61,581 nt of DNA. It comes from Acidobacteriota bacterium. GTDB lineage: Bacteria > Acidobacteriota > JAAYUB01. How positions within the stretch are numbered: position 1 is the stretch's first letter; each line of letters begins with the position of its first letter. Below the pieces are notes generated by a model that searched no databases, had not been told where the DNA came from, and was given only the letters and a program-made list of their open reading frames with translations. The DNA lies in contig JAFGRT010000105.1 of assembly GCA_016935015.1 (NCBI GenBank), forward strand, positions 1 to 61,581, read 5' to 3'. A program made the position numbers and the translations under genes. Shown here piece after piece: positions 1 through 9,505 of the stretch.

Positions 1-95
1 CCTTTGAAACCCGGCGATTGCTTTTGGGGTGGATGGGAAGTACAATATCCGAATGACAAATTTGACCAGAAATTTTCACAAAAATGCGTCAAATA

Positions 96-123
96 TTGGC
101 CGACCGCATCATGCAAATAAATA
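96..123 (+). promoter_or_regulatory. Weak candidate promoter upstream of the C25-like gene
   Basis: TTGGCC at 96-101 and TAAATA at 118-123 are separated by 16 bp, a poor match to a sigma-70 promoter. No other gene-like signal is visible in bases 1-237. Confidence 0.2.
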
Positions 124-237
124 GCTTGCCCACCAGCGGAGTATGCTGATGGGTGATACCGGGTGTTGCTTGTCCACTATCGTTCATCTCTGATCAGACA
201 ATCGACCGAATGTCGTGCCAGGGAGGGCTGGTTGAGA

Positions 238-2709
238 ATGGGCGTTTTGTTGATGATACTGGGAACAATGTGGGCCATCCTGTGCTGGACGGGCGGGGAC
301 ATGGCATTGCACGGGGCGGAGCATTCCCCGGCGGCCGAAAACCGGTCGGAAGCCGTCCAGCGCCTGAAGTGGAAGTTCCCGCCCGATGCAGTACCTGGAT
401 CCTATGTCGATTACATCAAGGCGCATCCACTGCGTCGTGGGAGTTTCCGTAAGGTGTTTCCCCTTCCGGCCGGCAAAATGGCGGTCGCCACAACCCTGAA
501 TCAGGCCCCCAAAGTCTCCATTCTAGTGGAAGATGGGCTGTATCCTTTGATCGAAGAGAGTCTGGCCGGTTATATCAATGAGGCCCAGGCCCGGCAATAT
601 GCCGTCTATCTGGCAGTGGCCGACGGCGGTACCCCGGAGGACATCAAGTCATGGATTCGTGGTCGTTATCTGGCCGGTGCCCGCGGCATCATCCTCATCG
701 GCGATATCGCCGCCGCCTGGATGACCGTCGCCGGGGAGGAATTTCCCTGTGACTTGTTTTACATGGACCTGGATGGTTACTGGGCGGATCTAAATAACGA
801 TGGTGTTTACGACACGCATACAGCCGGCGCGGGAGATGAGGCGCCGGAATTGTATGTCGCCCGCTTGAACACTCATGCGCTGCTGTACGGCAACGAAGCG
901 GATATGCTGAACCACTATTTCAACAAGGTGAAAGCCTATCGGCGGGGGGAGCTGAGTCTGCCATGGCGTGGGCTGGAATATGTGGAAGAAGACTGGTACA
1001 ACATGGCAATCAACCTGGATCTGGTCTTCGGCCCGCGGGTCGCACGATACGACAACGGATACCTGACAACGGCGCAGGATTATCTGGCGAAGCTGGGACT
1101 GGGACAATACCTGGTCCAGGTTTGTGCCCACAGCTATTCCAGCGGGCATCACTTCAGCACGCGGCCCACCCAATCGGCGGTCTATGCCCATGTTTATGTG
1201 CACAGTCCGCAACAGCGTCAGGTCCGGATGCGGGTCGGCAGTGACGACGGTATCAAGGTATGGCTGAATGGCGAAGTGGTGATGAGTCATGATGTTTACA
1301 TGGTCTGGCCGGAAACCTGGGAACCGGACGAATATGAACAAACCATCCAGCTGCCGGCCGGCTGGAACAGCCTGCTGTGCAAGATCAGCCAGGAAAGCGG
1401 ATCGTTTCGCTTTTCCGTCGGTTTCCGTGATCTGGCCGGCGCATTGATACCCGATCTGAAATATCATCTGAACAATCCGGATATTCATCCGCCTGAGGCC
1501 GGATTTATCCGCAGCTGGCTGGTGAACGGCTTTCATCATGACAACCCAACCTGCTTCTGGTCGTATCTGACCACGAATTTCCTGGGTGTGGATGAGGCAT
1601 CCATCAATCCGGAGCCGGGAATGGTGACCGGTGGAATCACCTGGACCATTCATGACAGCGGGGCACCCTACGTGGATCTCGACGCTCTTTTTGGAAGAAC
1701 GGATTTCGGGGCCTCTCATGCGTTTGCGCGGATTTATTCACCCGTGGATGTGGCCTGCCAGCTCTGGTTGGGCTATGACGACGGCGCCCGTGTCTGGCTG
1801 AACGGGAAAGAAATCCTGTATGACAACCGCTTTGGCGGTTATACCGCCGATACCGTCAAACTGGAGGTCATGCTGAAGGGAGGTGAAAACCGGCTGCTGG
1901 TGAAAGTTTCCGAGTGGCAGGACGAGCACGGCTTCAGCGCCCGATTCTGCTATCCCGATGGCCGCCCGGTGGAAAACCTGGCCTATGACCCGGTACCGTT
2001 TCCTGTTTCCCATGTGGGCACCTGGTTGCTGAACGGGCCCTATTACAACTCCGACATATCGACGCGGTTGGAAAGAAGCTATCTGCCTGGCGAGGCCTCG
2101 TTGCGACCCAGTGAATGGGAGGAGCAATCCCGGCATGTCTGGCGCCGAGGGATCGGCAACGGATGTCCGTTCGACCTGGGACAGTTCTTTGACCACGGGG
2201 AGTACATCACTTCACTGGATATCCAGGAGCACGACCCTGCCGTCCACTTTTACAATCTCTTCGCTTGCGGTCCGGGACGCTTTACGGATCAGAATTATCT
2301 GGCCGGCGCCTATATTTTCAACACCACCTACGGACTCGTCACCATCGCCTCCAGCAAAACCGGCAGCATGTTGAATTTCGAGGATTTTTACGAACCGTTG
2401 GCTCAAGGACGTAGCTTCGGCCCTGCTTTTTTGGAATGGTTCACCCGCCAGGCGCCATATGAGGGATGGGAGCGTGACTGGTACTATGGGCTGGTTTTGT
2501 GCGGGGATCCTCTGTTGACATTGGTCAATACCGGCGATCTCGACGGCAACGGCTGCGTCGACGATATCGATCTGGGGCTGCTGATGGTTTTCTACGGTCA
2601 CGGGGCGGCGGGTGACCTCGACGGTGACGGAGATACGGATTATTCCGACTTGGGAATTCTGATGTCACGTTGGGGAAACAACTGTGAACCGCTGACACAC
2701 CGCCGCTGA
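238..2709 (+). CDS. Secreted gingipain-like (C25-type) protein with PA14-like insertions and dockerin-like C-terminus
   Basis: The ATG at 238 is chosen because it begins a signal-peptide-like hydrophobic stretch (about residues 1-22); an upstream start at 163 would place a charged extension before it. Residues 90-215 resemble the gingipain (peptidase C25) N-terminal region, with IILIGDIA and a DLFYMDLDGYW segment followed by APELYVARL. A CAHSYSSGHH segment (His298) and a LFACGPGRF segment (Cys677) sit where the family has its catalytic His and Cys, but the usual GHG is not present. Between them lie two PA14-like units with SDDGIKVWLNG (about 335-345) and YDDGARVWLNG (about 513-523). The C-terminus (766-814) has two DxDGxGxxxxxDL calcium-loop repeats as in type I dockerins. 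It is probably an exported or surface protein; protease activity is unproven. The gene stands alone, with a minus-strand gene downstream. Confidence 0.7.
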   Translation: MGVLLMILGTMWAILCWTGGDMALHGAEHSPAAENRSEAVQRLKWKFPPDAVPGSYVDYIKAHPLRRGSFRKVFPLPAGKMAVATTLNQAPKVSILVEDGLYPLIEESLAGYINEAQARQYAVYLAVADGGTPEDIKSWIRGRYLAGARGIILIGDIAAAWMTVAGEEFPCDLFYMDLDGYWADLNNDGVYDTHTAGAGDEAPELYVARLNTHALLYGNEADMLNHYFNKVKAYRRGELSLPWRGLEYVEEDWYNMAINLDLVFGPRVARYDNGYLTTAQDYLAKLGLGQYLVQVCAHSYSSGHHFSTRPTQSAVYAHVYVHSPQQRQVRMRVGSDDGIKVWLNGEVVMSHDVYMVWPETWEPDEYEQTIQLPAGWNSLLCKISQESGSFRFSVGFRDLAGALIPDLKYHLNNPDIHPPEAGFIRSWLVNGFHHDNPTCFWSYLTTNFLGVDEASINPEPGMVTGGITWTIHDSGAPYVDLDALFGRTDFGASHAFARIYSPVDVACQLWLGYDDGARVWLNGKEILYDNRFGGYTADTVKLEVMLKGGENRLLVKVSEWQDEHGFSARFCYPDGRPVENLAYDPVPFPVSHVGTWLLNGPYYNSDISTRLERSYLPGEASLRPSEWEEQSRHVWRRGIGNGCPFDLGQFFDHGEYITSLDIQEHDPAVHFYNLFACGPGRFTDQNYLAGAYIFNTTYGLVTIASSKTGSMLNFEDFYEPLAQGRSFGPAFLEWFTRQAPYEGWERDWYYGLVLCGDPLLTLVNTGDLDGNGCVDDIDLGLLMVFYGHGAAGDLDGDGDTDYSDLGILMSRWGNNCEPLTHRR

Positions 2710-2789
2710 CACACGGGACGGGAGGACTCTGTCTGGTATCCGATCTTTATAAGGGGACGTCGGATGTAATATGACCCGAACGGCGGAGG

Positions 2790-4322
2790 TCAATCTCTTC
2801 GTCGCAGCAGGCGGCGATGGGCTTTGTCGACGTAGGCCTGCTGGAACCGGTTCAGCAACAAGGTCTCCGGCATAAAGGCGAAGAACCGGTGCCGTAGGCG
2901 GAACCGGGCGATGGCATGATAGACATGATAAAACAGCATAATCAGGGGGCGTAGAAATCGGTTGCCGAAGCGCTGAAAGGCATGGGGGTCAAAAAAGCGA
3001 CTCAGGACGTTCAGGCGGTTCAGAAAACGAATTTGCCGACGATCGAGATAGGAATGACGGGCCTCCACCCAGTTGTAATCGGACCATTCCTCCAGGTTAT
3101 CGGGGAAATTGGTCAAGCCTGCCGCCAAGCACTTGTGAAACAGATCCGTGCCCGGATAAGGGGTGTAGATGCCCAGGGGGGTGGCGCTGGCGTTCGGGTT
3201 CTCTTCCAGCAGGCGGCACATGAGATCCATGGTGTCGATCATCTGCTCTTCGGTCTCGCCCGGGAAGCCGGCCATAAAGCTGTATTTGCATTTGATGCCG
3301 GTCTGGGCCAGCCGACGGTTCACCCGGAGGACCTGGGCTACAGTGATATCCTTGTGCATCAGCCGCAGGATGTCATCATTGCCGGATTCTATCCCGATCA
3401 GCAATTCGCGAAATCCGTTGTCCCCGAGCCTCTGCAACAAGGCGTCATCGGCCTGGTCGAGGTAATCCACCCGACAGCTGACCTCGAATTGCATCCGCAG
3501 GCCGCTCTTTTCCAGCAGTTCCAGCAGTTCGTGAATGCGTCTCCGATCGCCGAAAAAATAATCGTCGTAGAAAAAAATGGCCCGGATCCCGAAGTCATCA
3601 TGGAGGCGGCGAATTTCCCGGAAAGTGCGCGCCGCGGATTGGCAGCGGAATTTCCGCTGGTTAAACAGCAGGTTATAGCAGTAGCCACACCGGTAGGGGC
3701 AACCGCGGGAGGTGCAGAGCTGCAGCTGGGGCTCGCGCATCATATGACCGATGGTGATGTAATCACGCGCATTGACCAGCTCATAATTCGGTGACGGCAG
3801 GTCATCGAGATTTTCCACCGGTACGCGCGGGGCGGTCCGGCTGCTAACGTCTTCCTTTTTGAGGATGAGTCCCGGTATATCCTCGGGACTGCGGCCGGCG
3901 GCCAGACAATGGGCCAGCTCCACCACCGTATGCTCTCCTTCGCCCAAACAGATCATGTCCACCAATGGATGCTGAATGGTCGAATCGGGTACCAGCGAAG
4001 GGTGGACTCCACCCCAGACCAGGGGAATGGTGGGATCGGTGCGGCGAACGATGCCGGCGGCGAACAGTCCGCCCTTGATCTGAAATCCCGTTTTGGCGGA
4101 AATGCCGACAAAAAGCGGGCGGGAAGAGAGGTTGTTGCGCAGGTGAGTCTCAAAATCTCCCCGGACGCGCTCGTCCAGTATCAATGGCACGAAGCCGGCC
4201 TGTTCCAGCATGGTGGCCAGGGACAGGACGCCCAGGGGCAATCCGACGTTGACGCCGTATACATCCTGTCCGGTGCGCGGAAAGATAAGCAGGATTCGCT
4301 GCGAATCGGCCGGATCAATCAT
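2790..4322 (-). CDS. B12-binding-domain radical SAM protein
   Basis: The protein has 510 residues. The N-terminal half has the layout of a cobalamin-binding Rossmann domain (LLIFPRTG near residue 11, then GGVHPSLVPD at about 104-113). The radical SAM core carries Cys208, Cys212 and Cys215 in GCPYRCGYC, the CxxxCxxC [4Fe-4S] ligand set, followed by the TIM-barrel strands typical of BchE/HpnJ-type enzymes (for example LLIGIESGNDDILRLMHK). Such enzymes methylate or rearrange unactivated carbons, often in lipid or secondary metabolite pathways; the substrate here cannot be told. Its start overlaps the stop of the upstream SPASM radical SAM gene by 8 bp, so the two are probably co-transcribed and translationally coupled. 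Confidence 0.85.
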   Translation of the reverse strand: MIDPADSQRILLIFPRTGQDVYGVNVGLPLGVLSLATMLEQAGFVPLILDERVRGDFETHLRNNLSSRPLFVGISAKTGFQIKGGLFAAGIVRRTDPTIPLVWGGVHPSLVPDSTIQHPLVDMICLGEGEHTVVELAHCLAAGRSPEDIPGLILKKEDVSSRTAPRVPVENLDDLPSPNYELVNARDYITIGHMMREPQLQLCTSRGCPYRCGYCYNLLFNQRKFRCQSAARTFREIRRLHDDFGIRAIFFYDDYFFGDRRRIHELLELLEKSGLRMQFEVSCRVDYLDQADDALLQRLGDNGFRELLIGIESGNDDILRLMHKDITVAQVLRVNRRLAQTGIKCKYSFMAGFPGETEEQMIDTMDLMCRLLEENPNASATPLGIYTPYPGTDLFHKCLAAGLTNFPDNLEEWSDYNWVEARHSYLDRRQIRFLNRLNVLSRFFDPHAFQRFGNRFLRPLIMLFYHVYHAIARFRLRHRFFAFMPETLLLNRFQQAYVDKAHRRLLRRRD

Positions 4323-5349
4323 GACGATCCTCGAAAAAGGAAATCCGATGGCGCAGGGCCAGCCGCTCCACCAGGGGAATCAATTGACGCAGGCGACGAG
4401 GATCGATTAAAAAACTGCCGGTAATGGCCGCGCGGCGTGGACGCGGGGCCAGACAGGACCGGCAGAGGGGGTACTTTTCCAGTCTGCCGGCCACATGCGC
4501 GGCCCGTAACGCCTGCATTTCTTTATTGTTCCAGATGCGCTGCAGGGGATCTTCCCGAACATTGCCCAGCGGTGAGGTGTCCCACATGTAACAGCAGGGG
4601 TAGACATCGCCGGTTTCATCGATATAGGGCGGTCCCTGCCAGAGAAAATGACAGGGATTCCGGCGGGGCGGAAGAACGGCGGATTTGAACGTTTCGCCAA
4701 CCACTCCGATTTCGTCTTCCTTGATGCGGATATCATCCACGCCCCGAATATGCCACATTCGAAAAAAATCAGGCACCTGGTGACGATTGCCAGGCAGTCG
4801 AACCATTTGCAGCGTCACCCGGATGCGGGAATTCAATTCAGCTTTACGCTTCAGAAAGCTGAGAATATTCTGGCGGGTGACCGAAAAACGGGCGCCCTGG
4901 CGGTACTTTTCGTAAACCTCAGGTGTGGTGCCGTCGAAGGCAAGGATGATGTAATCCAGCCCGGAATCGAACACTTCCTCAATGGTCTCATCCCGGAGCA
5001 GCGTGGCGTTGGTTGAAAAACCGGTGCCGAGGCCAAGCCGCCGGCATTCCCGGACCATGCGGAAGAGGTCGGGGTTCAGCAGCGGCTCGCCACCGCCCAT
5101 CAGATAGACAAACTGGAAATAGGGCGCGCCCTCGTCGATGATCTTTTGGAATAGAGGATAGTCGATATCCCGGTTGGCAAATGTGGAAATGGCCCGGGGG
5201 CACATGGGACAGCTCAGGTTGCAGCGTGAGGTGGGAGAAAGGGTCGCGTACACGGGTAAGCCCGGACAAATGGTCCGCCCTCTCCGGTACGCCTGCAACA
5301 ATCGAAGGCGATGCATCAACCTTTGTTTGCCCTTGTCTGAATTTGCCAT
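4315..5349 (-). CDS. Radical SAM/SPASM domain protein
   Basis: The protein has 344 residues. Cys43, Cys47 and Cys50 in CNLSCPMC form the radical SAM CxxxCxxC motif, followed by a GGGEPLLNPDL segment (the family's GGEP motif). The C-terminal third has a SPASM-type cysteine set (NPCHF, DVYPCCYM, YPLCRSCLAP) expected to bind an auxiliary Fe-S cluster. SPASM proteins commonly modify peptides or act in sugar and cofactor chemistry. No precursor peptide is obvious next to it. It lies between an unknown 292-residue protein (33 bp upstream) and the B12 radical SAM gene (8 bp overlap), so the three likely form one operon. The substrate is unknown. Confidence 0.85.
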   Translation of the reverse strand: MANSDKGKQRLMHRLRLLQAYRRGRTICPGLPVYATLSPTSRCNLSCPMCPRAISTFANRDIDYPLFQKIIDEGAPYFQFVYLMGGGEPLLNPDLFRMVRECRRLGLGTGFSTNATLLRDETIEEVFDSGLDYIILAFDGTTPEVYEKYRQGARFSVTRQNILSFLKRKAELNSRIRVTLQMVRLPGNRHQVPDFFRMWHIRGVDDIRIKEDEIGVVGETFKSAVLPPRRNPCHFLWQGPPYIDETGDVYPCCYMWDTSPLGNVREDPLQRIWNNKEMQALRAAHVAGRLEKYPLCRSCLAPRPRRAAITGSFLIDPRRLRQLIPLVERLALRHRISFFEDRHD

Positions 5350-5382
5350 GGTGATTCTCGCAGGAAACCGGCCGGGAAACGG

Positions 5383-6261
5383 TCAATCCTCCGGTTTCCA
5401 CAGCAGCGTGATCTGATCCAGAATCAGTTCCCCCTGGGCCAGGGAAATCGTATATTCCTCGACGCTTTTCACTACCGGACGGAACTCGGCGGCAAGATTC
5501 CGGATATCGTCACGGGCTTTTGAACGCAGGCGTTCCAGGTCTTCCAGCAGTTCATGGCCGCGGGGGGGCGCCGCCGCCGTTTTGGCTGCGAAGCTGTCCG
5601 AAAGGTAGGACATTCTCGAAAAAAGATGCGTGATTTGTTCGCGGATGTACAGAAAATACGTATACAACTGATCTCTGGCGTCATCCCGGGCCGGATATTC
5701 ACCGCCGGAGACATGGTGATAACCGGACAGATATTTGTTCTTGAATTGCTCCAGCTGACGGTCGTATCGGGCCTTGATCTCCGGCAGATGCCGGTGAAAA
5801 AGCTCTTCCGATCGATCGAGGCAGCGATCTTCGAACATGTCACGCGGTTCATTGTACCGGGAGAAAAGGCCCAGTTCGAAATTGCGGAAGATGCGGATCC
5901 GATAATGGCGACAAACAAAATCGAGCAATGATTCTTCCAAAAAATGAAAAAGTTCCAGCTGCAGGGAACCGTTCCAGAGATCCAGTTTCAGCGTTTTCTG
6001 AGGCAGGGGATGAAGCCAGTCGGGCTGAACCGGGATGATATCTTCCGGCGTGCAGGTGATTTCGAAGCCCTGCGCCTCGATGGGTACCGCCAGGCAGAGC
6101 TCATCACTGTGCTTGGTCCCGGAGCGAACATCGTACTTGTCGTAGTGAAAATGGCCCATGACATAGGGCAGCACCGTGACAGTGGTTTCCTCATCCGGTA
6201 AAATTCCATAAAAATAGGATTCCAGTCTGAGGGATTTCGCCATTGCTGTTGAATCGGGCAT
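5383..6261 (-). CDS. Conserved hypothetical protein, first gene of the radical SAM operon
   Basis: I do not recognise this 292-residue protein. It has no signal peptide or membrane segment. The N-terminal half is beta-rich and contains YVMGHFHYDKYD; the C-terminal half (about residues 130-270) is strongly helical and charged, probably coiled coil, with FHRHLPEIKARYDRQLEQFK and ELLEDLERLRSKARDDIRNL. The ATG at 6261 follows GGGAGG by 11 nt; an in-frame ATG six codons later is an alternative. It precedes two radical SAM genes on the same strand by 33 bp, so it could be a partner or scaffold for them; that is inference from position only. Confidence 0.7.
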   Translation of the reverse strand: MPDSTAMAKSLRLESYFYGILPDEETTVTVLPYVMGHFHYDKYDVRSGTKHSDELCLAVPIEAQGFEITCTPEDIIPVQPDWLHPLPQKTLKLDLWNGSLQLELFHFLEESLLDFVCRHYRIRIFRNFELGLFSRYNEPRDMFEDRCLDRSEELFHRHLPEIKARYDRQLEQFKNKYLSGYHHVSGGEYPARDDARDQLYTYFLYIREQITHLFSRMSYLSDSFAAKTAAAPPRGHELLEDLERLRSKARDDIRNLAAEFRPVVKSVEEYTISLAQGELILDQITLLWKPED

Positions 6262-6304
6262 CGAAGTCTGCGCCTCCCGGAAACGACATCACTGCATTTT
6301 ACTA

Positions 6305-6326
6305 AATCAGTTGGGAATGTTAAAAT
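6305..6326 (+). promoter_or_regulatory. Candidate sigma-70 promoter for the first yfhO-like gene
   Basis: TAAAAT at 6321-6326 matches the -10 consensus at five of six positions. The hexamer 16 bp upstream is poor. It lies in the divergent gap between the radical SAM operon and the yfhO-like gene, about 30 bp before the start codon. Confidence 0.3.
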
Positions 6327-6356
6327 TTATTTTACTCGCTATCGGTTGGCAGGCGT

Positions 6357-8678
6357 ATGCTCCTATCGAAGGATGTGAAAGTTTCCGCTCGGTTGTTACT
6401 GGTCGTCGCCTGTCTGCTCGTCGGCCTGTTCTGGCCGTTCCTGGCCGAAGATGCCTCCCTCTTCTATCGGGATTTGTCTTCCTTCCATTATCCCCTGTGG
6501 GCCGCCACCGCCGGGCAGGTCGCGCTGGGCCAGTTCCCATGGTGGAGCGAGGGAATCCATTTCGGCCAGTCCATTGCCGGCAATCCCAATTACCTGCTGT
6601 TCTATCCGCTGGCCTGGCTCCGCTTCCTCATGCCTCCGCTGATGGCGCTGCATGTATTCATGATGGCCCATTTTCCGTTGGCGGCGTTGGCCTTTTACTG
6701 CCTGGCCCGCCGCTGGAAACTCTCGGCGGCCGCCGCTTTCTGGGGCAGCTTGGCCTACGCGTTCAGCGGGGTTGCCTTTTCCCTGACCTGTGTGCTGAAT
6801 CTCGTCCCTTACCTGGTGCTCATTCCGGCTGTACTGGCAGCGCTGGAGTATTGCCTCGCCATCCGGTCCTGGCGTTCCGTTTCCTTCCTGGGCCTGCTGG
6901 CGGCGGTTACCATCACTGTTTTTGAGCCTTACATGGTGTTTGGATTGTTGCTGCTGGGACTGGTCTGCCTGGCCGGACGGACTCCCCCGGCCTGGAAGAC
7001 ATTCCTGCCGGCAGTCCTGTCGCGCCTTTTGCTGGCCGGGGTCCTGGCGGCCATGTTGGCGGCGCCCATGCTCGTGGAGGGCGTCCATCTCCTGCAGAAC
7101 GCCTCACGAACAGAGGACGCCTCGACCCCCCTGTACGCGCTCCACCCGCTGCTGAGCTTCGAATTCTGGATCCCCAATCCGGCGTCATTTTCCTTCGAGA
7201 ATCGTACGGGATACCGGGGCGGTGCTCTGTACGCGGGCCGGGACCCTTATCTCATCACATGTTTTGCCGGACTGGCCACGTTGTTCCTGGCCGGTGCGGG
7301 ACTCAGCTCTATTTCCGTCAGGGTCCGCTGGCTGGCTCTGGCGACGTTTTCTGTATTTGTGATGCTTTCGTGGGGGCAATTCGTTCCGGCGGTAGGCGGT
7401 TTGATGGAGCGTGTGCCCCTGCTGGAATGGGGACGCTACCCCCAGAAGTTCGCTGTTTTTGCGGTGGCGGTGCTGGTCATGGGCGCGGCCCGGGGTCTCG
7501 ACGTACTGGGACTCGGCGCGGCTAAGGCCCGACACCTGCGGCTGACCGCCGTCGTCGCCGGGTCGGCCGTTGGTGCCATGCTGTTGTTTTATGGACTGGA
7601 TGACCGCTTTTCCGTTGCGGCCATGTTTCCGTTCTCTATTTTGGCGGCTATTCTCCTGCCGGTGATGTTCTGGCTGAATCCCACCGGAAGATACCGGCAG
7701 TGGGGGTTGACCGCCGCCGGGATCCTGCTGCTGTTGGAACTGCTGACGGCCAACCGGTTCGCTATGCCGTTCGCCCCGTCATCGCTGATGAAGGATCCCG
7801 CGCCGGTGATCCGCCTCTTGCAGGCGCGGAATCCGGCCGGTGGACCCCTGCGTGTCGCCGTGGAGCCGCATCCGGTCTCCGTGAGTGGCGGCCGGACCGA
7901 CGCCTACTGGTACATGTCTTTTTTAAAGAACGCCGGTTACCCCTATTTCGGTTTGGTCTACGGGGTGGATTATGCCTTCGACCTGCTGCTGGACCGGACC
8001 CAGGCGCGTTGGCTGGGCGTGCTTCGGGAAGAATATTTCCGGTTCCCGCTGGAGGGCCGGATCCGTGTTTTGCAACGGTGCGGAATTCCGGTGATGATCT
8101 CACCGGCCCGCTACACACATCCGGATCTTCATCTGGCCGCTGTAATTCCCCTGGGCGGAGGAGAAACGACCAGCGTCTATGAGGTGTCCGGTGTCATGCC
8201 CCGCGCCGGTTTTGCCCGGAGGTGGACCATGACGCTCGATATACCCCGACCGTCCGGCATGGCCCGGCAGTGGGCCTCCACGGAAAAAAGCCCGGTGTGT
8301 ATCCATCCGGCGTCAGATCGTGATTATGTCGACGAATCGACTGCCGCCGGACAGACTGAAGAAGGGGCAGGGGAAGTGACCGCCCTCCAGTGGACCGCCG
8401 GCCGGGTGCGGCTGCAGACGGAAACGACGGGACCGGGTATGTTGGTGCTGCGTGAAGGATATTTTCCAGGCTGGCGGGTAACTGTCGACGGGACGGAAAA
8501 GAAACTACTCCGGGCCGATTGCTTTTTCATGGCCGTGGCGCTGCCGGCGGGCCGGCATGATGTGCGATTCTGGTATGAACCCGCCGGTCATCCGGCAACC
8601 CTCGTCCTGGCCGGACTGGCGGTTCTGCTGGCGCTGGTGACACTCTTTCGGCGGCCGCGACGGGATCACCCGGCCTAA
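6357..8678 (+). CDS. YfhO-like polytopic membrane protein (copy 1)
   Basis: This is a 773-residue integral membrane protein with roughly a dozen hydrophobic segments in the first 500 residues and a soluble C-terminal domain. The first extracytoplasmic loop has DASLFYRDLSSFHYPLW followed by GNPNYLLFYP, and the C-terminal domain ends with YFPGWRVTVDG and LPAGRHDVRFWYEP. This architecture is typical of YfhO-family membrane proteins, a GT-C-like family linked in Firmicutes to glycosylation of cell-envelope polymers. It resembles the gene at 9564 along its whole length, so the two are paralogues. The acidic residue pair in the first loop would be the catalytic candidate for a polyprenyl-phosphate-sugar-dependent transferase. 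The 3' end overlaps the convergent ispD by 4 bp. Substrate unknown. Confidence 0.75.
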   Translation: MLLSKDVKVSARLLLVVACLLVGLFWPFLAEDASLFYRDLSSFHYPLWAATAGQVALGQFPWWSEGIHFGQSIAGNPNYLLFYPLAWLRFLMPPLMALHVFMMAHFPLAALAFYCLARRWKLSAAAAFWGSLAYAFSGVAFSLTCVLNLVPYLVLIPAVLAALEYCLAIRSWRSVSFLGLLAAVTITVFEPYMVFGLLLLGLVCLAGRTPPAWKTFLPAVLSRLLLAGVLAAMLAAPMLVEGVHLLQNASRTEDASTPLYALHPLLSFEFWIPNPASFSFENRTGYRGGALYAGRDPYLITCFAGLATLFLAGAGLSSISVRVRWLALATFSVFVMLSWGQFVPAVGGLMERVPLLEWGRYPQKFAVFAVAVLVMGAARGLDVLGLGAAKARHLRLTAVVAGSAVGAMLLFYGLDDRFSVAAMFPFSILAAILLPVMFWLNPTGRYRQWGLTAAGILLLLELLTANRFAMPFAPSSLMKDPAPVIRLLQARNPAGGPLRVAVEPHPVSVSGGRTDAYWYMSFLKNAGYPYFGLVYGVDYAFDLLLDRTQARWLGVLREEYFRFPLEGRIRVLQRCGIPVMISPARYTHPDLHLAAVIPLGGGETTSVYEVSGVMPRAGFARRWTMTLDIPRPSGMARQWASTEKSPVCIHPASDRDYVDESTAAGQTEEGAGEVTALQWTAGRVRLQTETTGPGMLVLREGYFPGWRVTVDGTEKKLLRADCFFMAVALPAGRHDVRFWYEPAGHPATLVLAGLAVLLALVTLFRRPRRDHPA

Positions 8679-9385
8679 GGACCACCGGCGGGAGACTGGT
8701 GGTTCAGCAGGAATTCCGCCAGTGCAAAATCCCCGGGATGCGAAATCTTAAGGTTCATGCTATCGCCGGGGATGACCTGTACCGTTACACCCAGGTGCAG
8801 CAACAGCTGGGCGTCGTCGGAAACATTGGTCAGGCCGCGTTCCAGCGCCTGGCGGTGGGCGGAAAGAATGGTCCGGAAGTCAAAGCCCTGTGGTGTCTGG
8901 ATCCGCCGCAGAGTCTCGCGTGACGGGACCTGAGCCAACCGGCCTTCTGCCAGGATGGCGATGGTATCCGTGGTTTCAATGGCACAGGTGAACGCACGGG
9001 TCTGCATCAGCGCCCTCACGCAGCGGTGGAGCAGCTGCGGCGACAGCAGGCAGCGGGCAGCGTCGTGAATCAGTACGCCGCGGGGGGGATTCGGCAACCG
9101 GGCAAAGTGTTCCAGTACATGGTGCGAGGAGGCCTGCCGGGTCAGGCCGCCGGGGACAAGGTGGATGGATTGTCCCGGCCAGTGCCTGTCCAGCAGTTCG
9201 GCCAGATGCTCATGCCAGTCGGGATGGATGGCGACGGCAAGCGTCGAGAACGCGCCGGAATTCATGAACGGCCGGAGAGTCCGGCTGATCAGCGGCTCCC
9301 CTCGCAGATCCATAAACTGTTTGGGCAAATCGGACTGCATCCGCTGCCCGGTTCCTCCGGCCAGGATCGAAGCGGCGTTGGCCAT
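8675..9385 (-). CDS. ispD: 2-C-methyl-D-erythritol 4-phosphate cytidylyltransferase
   Basis: The 236-residue protein has the usual IspD length. It catalyses CTP + MEP to CDP-ME in the non-mevalonate isoprenoid pathway in the cytoplasm. Visible motifs are the nucleotide-binding ILAGGTGQRM and PKQF (about residues 7-26), LIHDAARCLL in place of the common VHDAARP, IQTPQGF, and SDDAQLL with NLKISHPGDF near the end. The ATG follows AAAGGAGG, which supports the start. No ispF is adjacent. It lies on the strand opposite the envelope-glycan genes, between the two yfhO-like paralogues, so it is probably regulated separately. A CDP-ribitol/TarI-type enzyme is a less likely alternative. Confidence 0.88.
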   Translation of the reverse strand: MANAASILAGGTGQRMQSDLPKQFMDLRGEPLISRTLRPFMNSGAFSTLAVAIHPDWHEHLAELLDRHWPGQSIHLVPGGLTRQASSHHVLEHFARLPNPPRGVLIHDAARCLLSPQLLHRCVRALMQTRAFTCAIETTDTIAILAEGRLAQVPSRETLRRIQTPQGFDFRTILSAHRQALERGLTNVSDDAQLLLHLGVTVQVIPGDSMNLKISHPGDFALAEFLLNHQSPAGGP

Positions 9386-9426
9386 GGGCGGCGACCTCCT
9401 TTCGGCGCGGATCCGTATTGCCGATC

Positions 9427-9432
9427 ATTATA
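9427..9432 (-). promoter_or_regulatory. Putative -10 element for ispD
   Basis: On the minus strand this is a perfect TATAAT, 42 bp upstream of the ispD ATG. The -35 region 17 bp further upstream is weak (TTCGCT). Confidence 0.45.
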
Positions 9433-9505
9433 GAGGGTTTGAACCGAAAAGCGAAGCCGTACCTGTTCGCCATCACGGCGTGATCGCCGAAACAACGGAA
9501 TATAC

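Noticed and set aside
790-1719. Long antisense reading frame inside the C25-like gene
   Set aside because: It is the complement of conserved coding sequence, has no recognisable domain, and reflects GC-rich codon bias.
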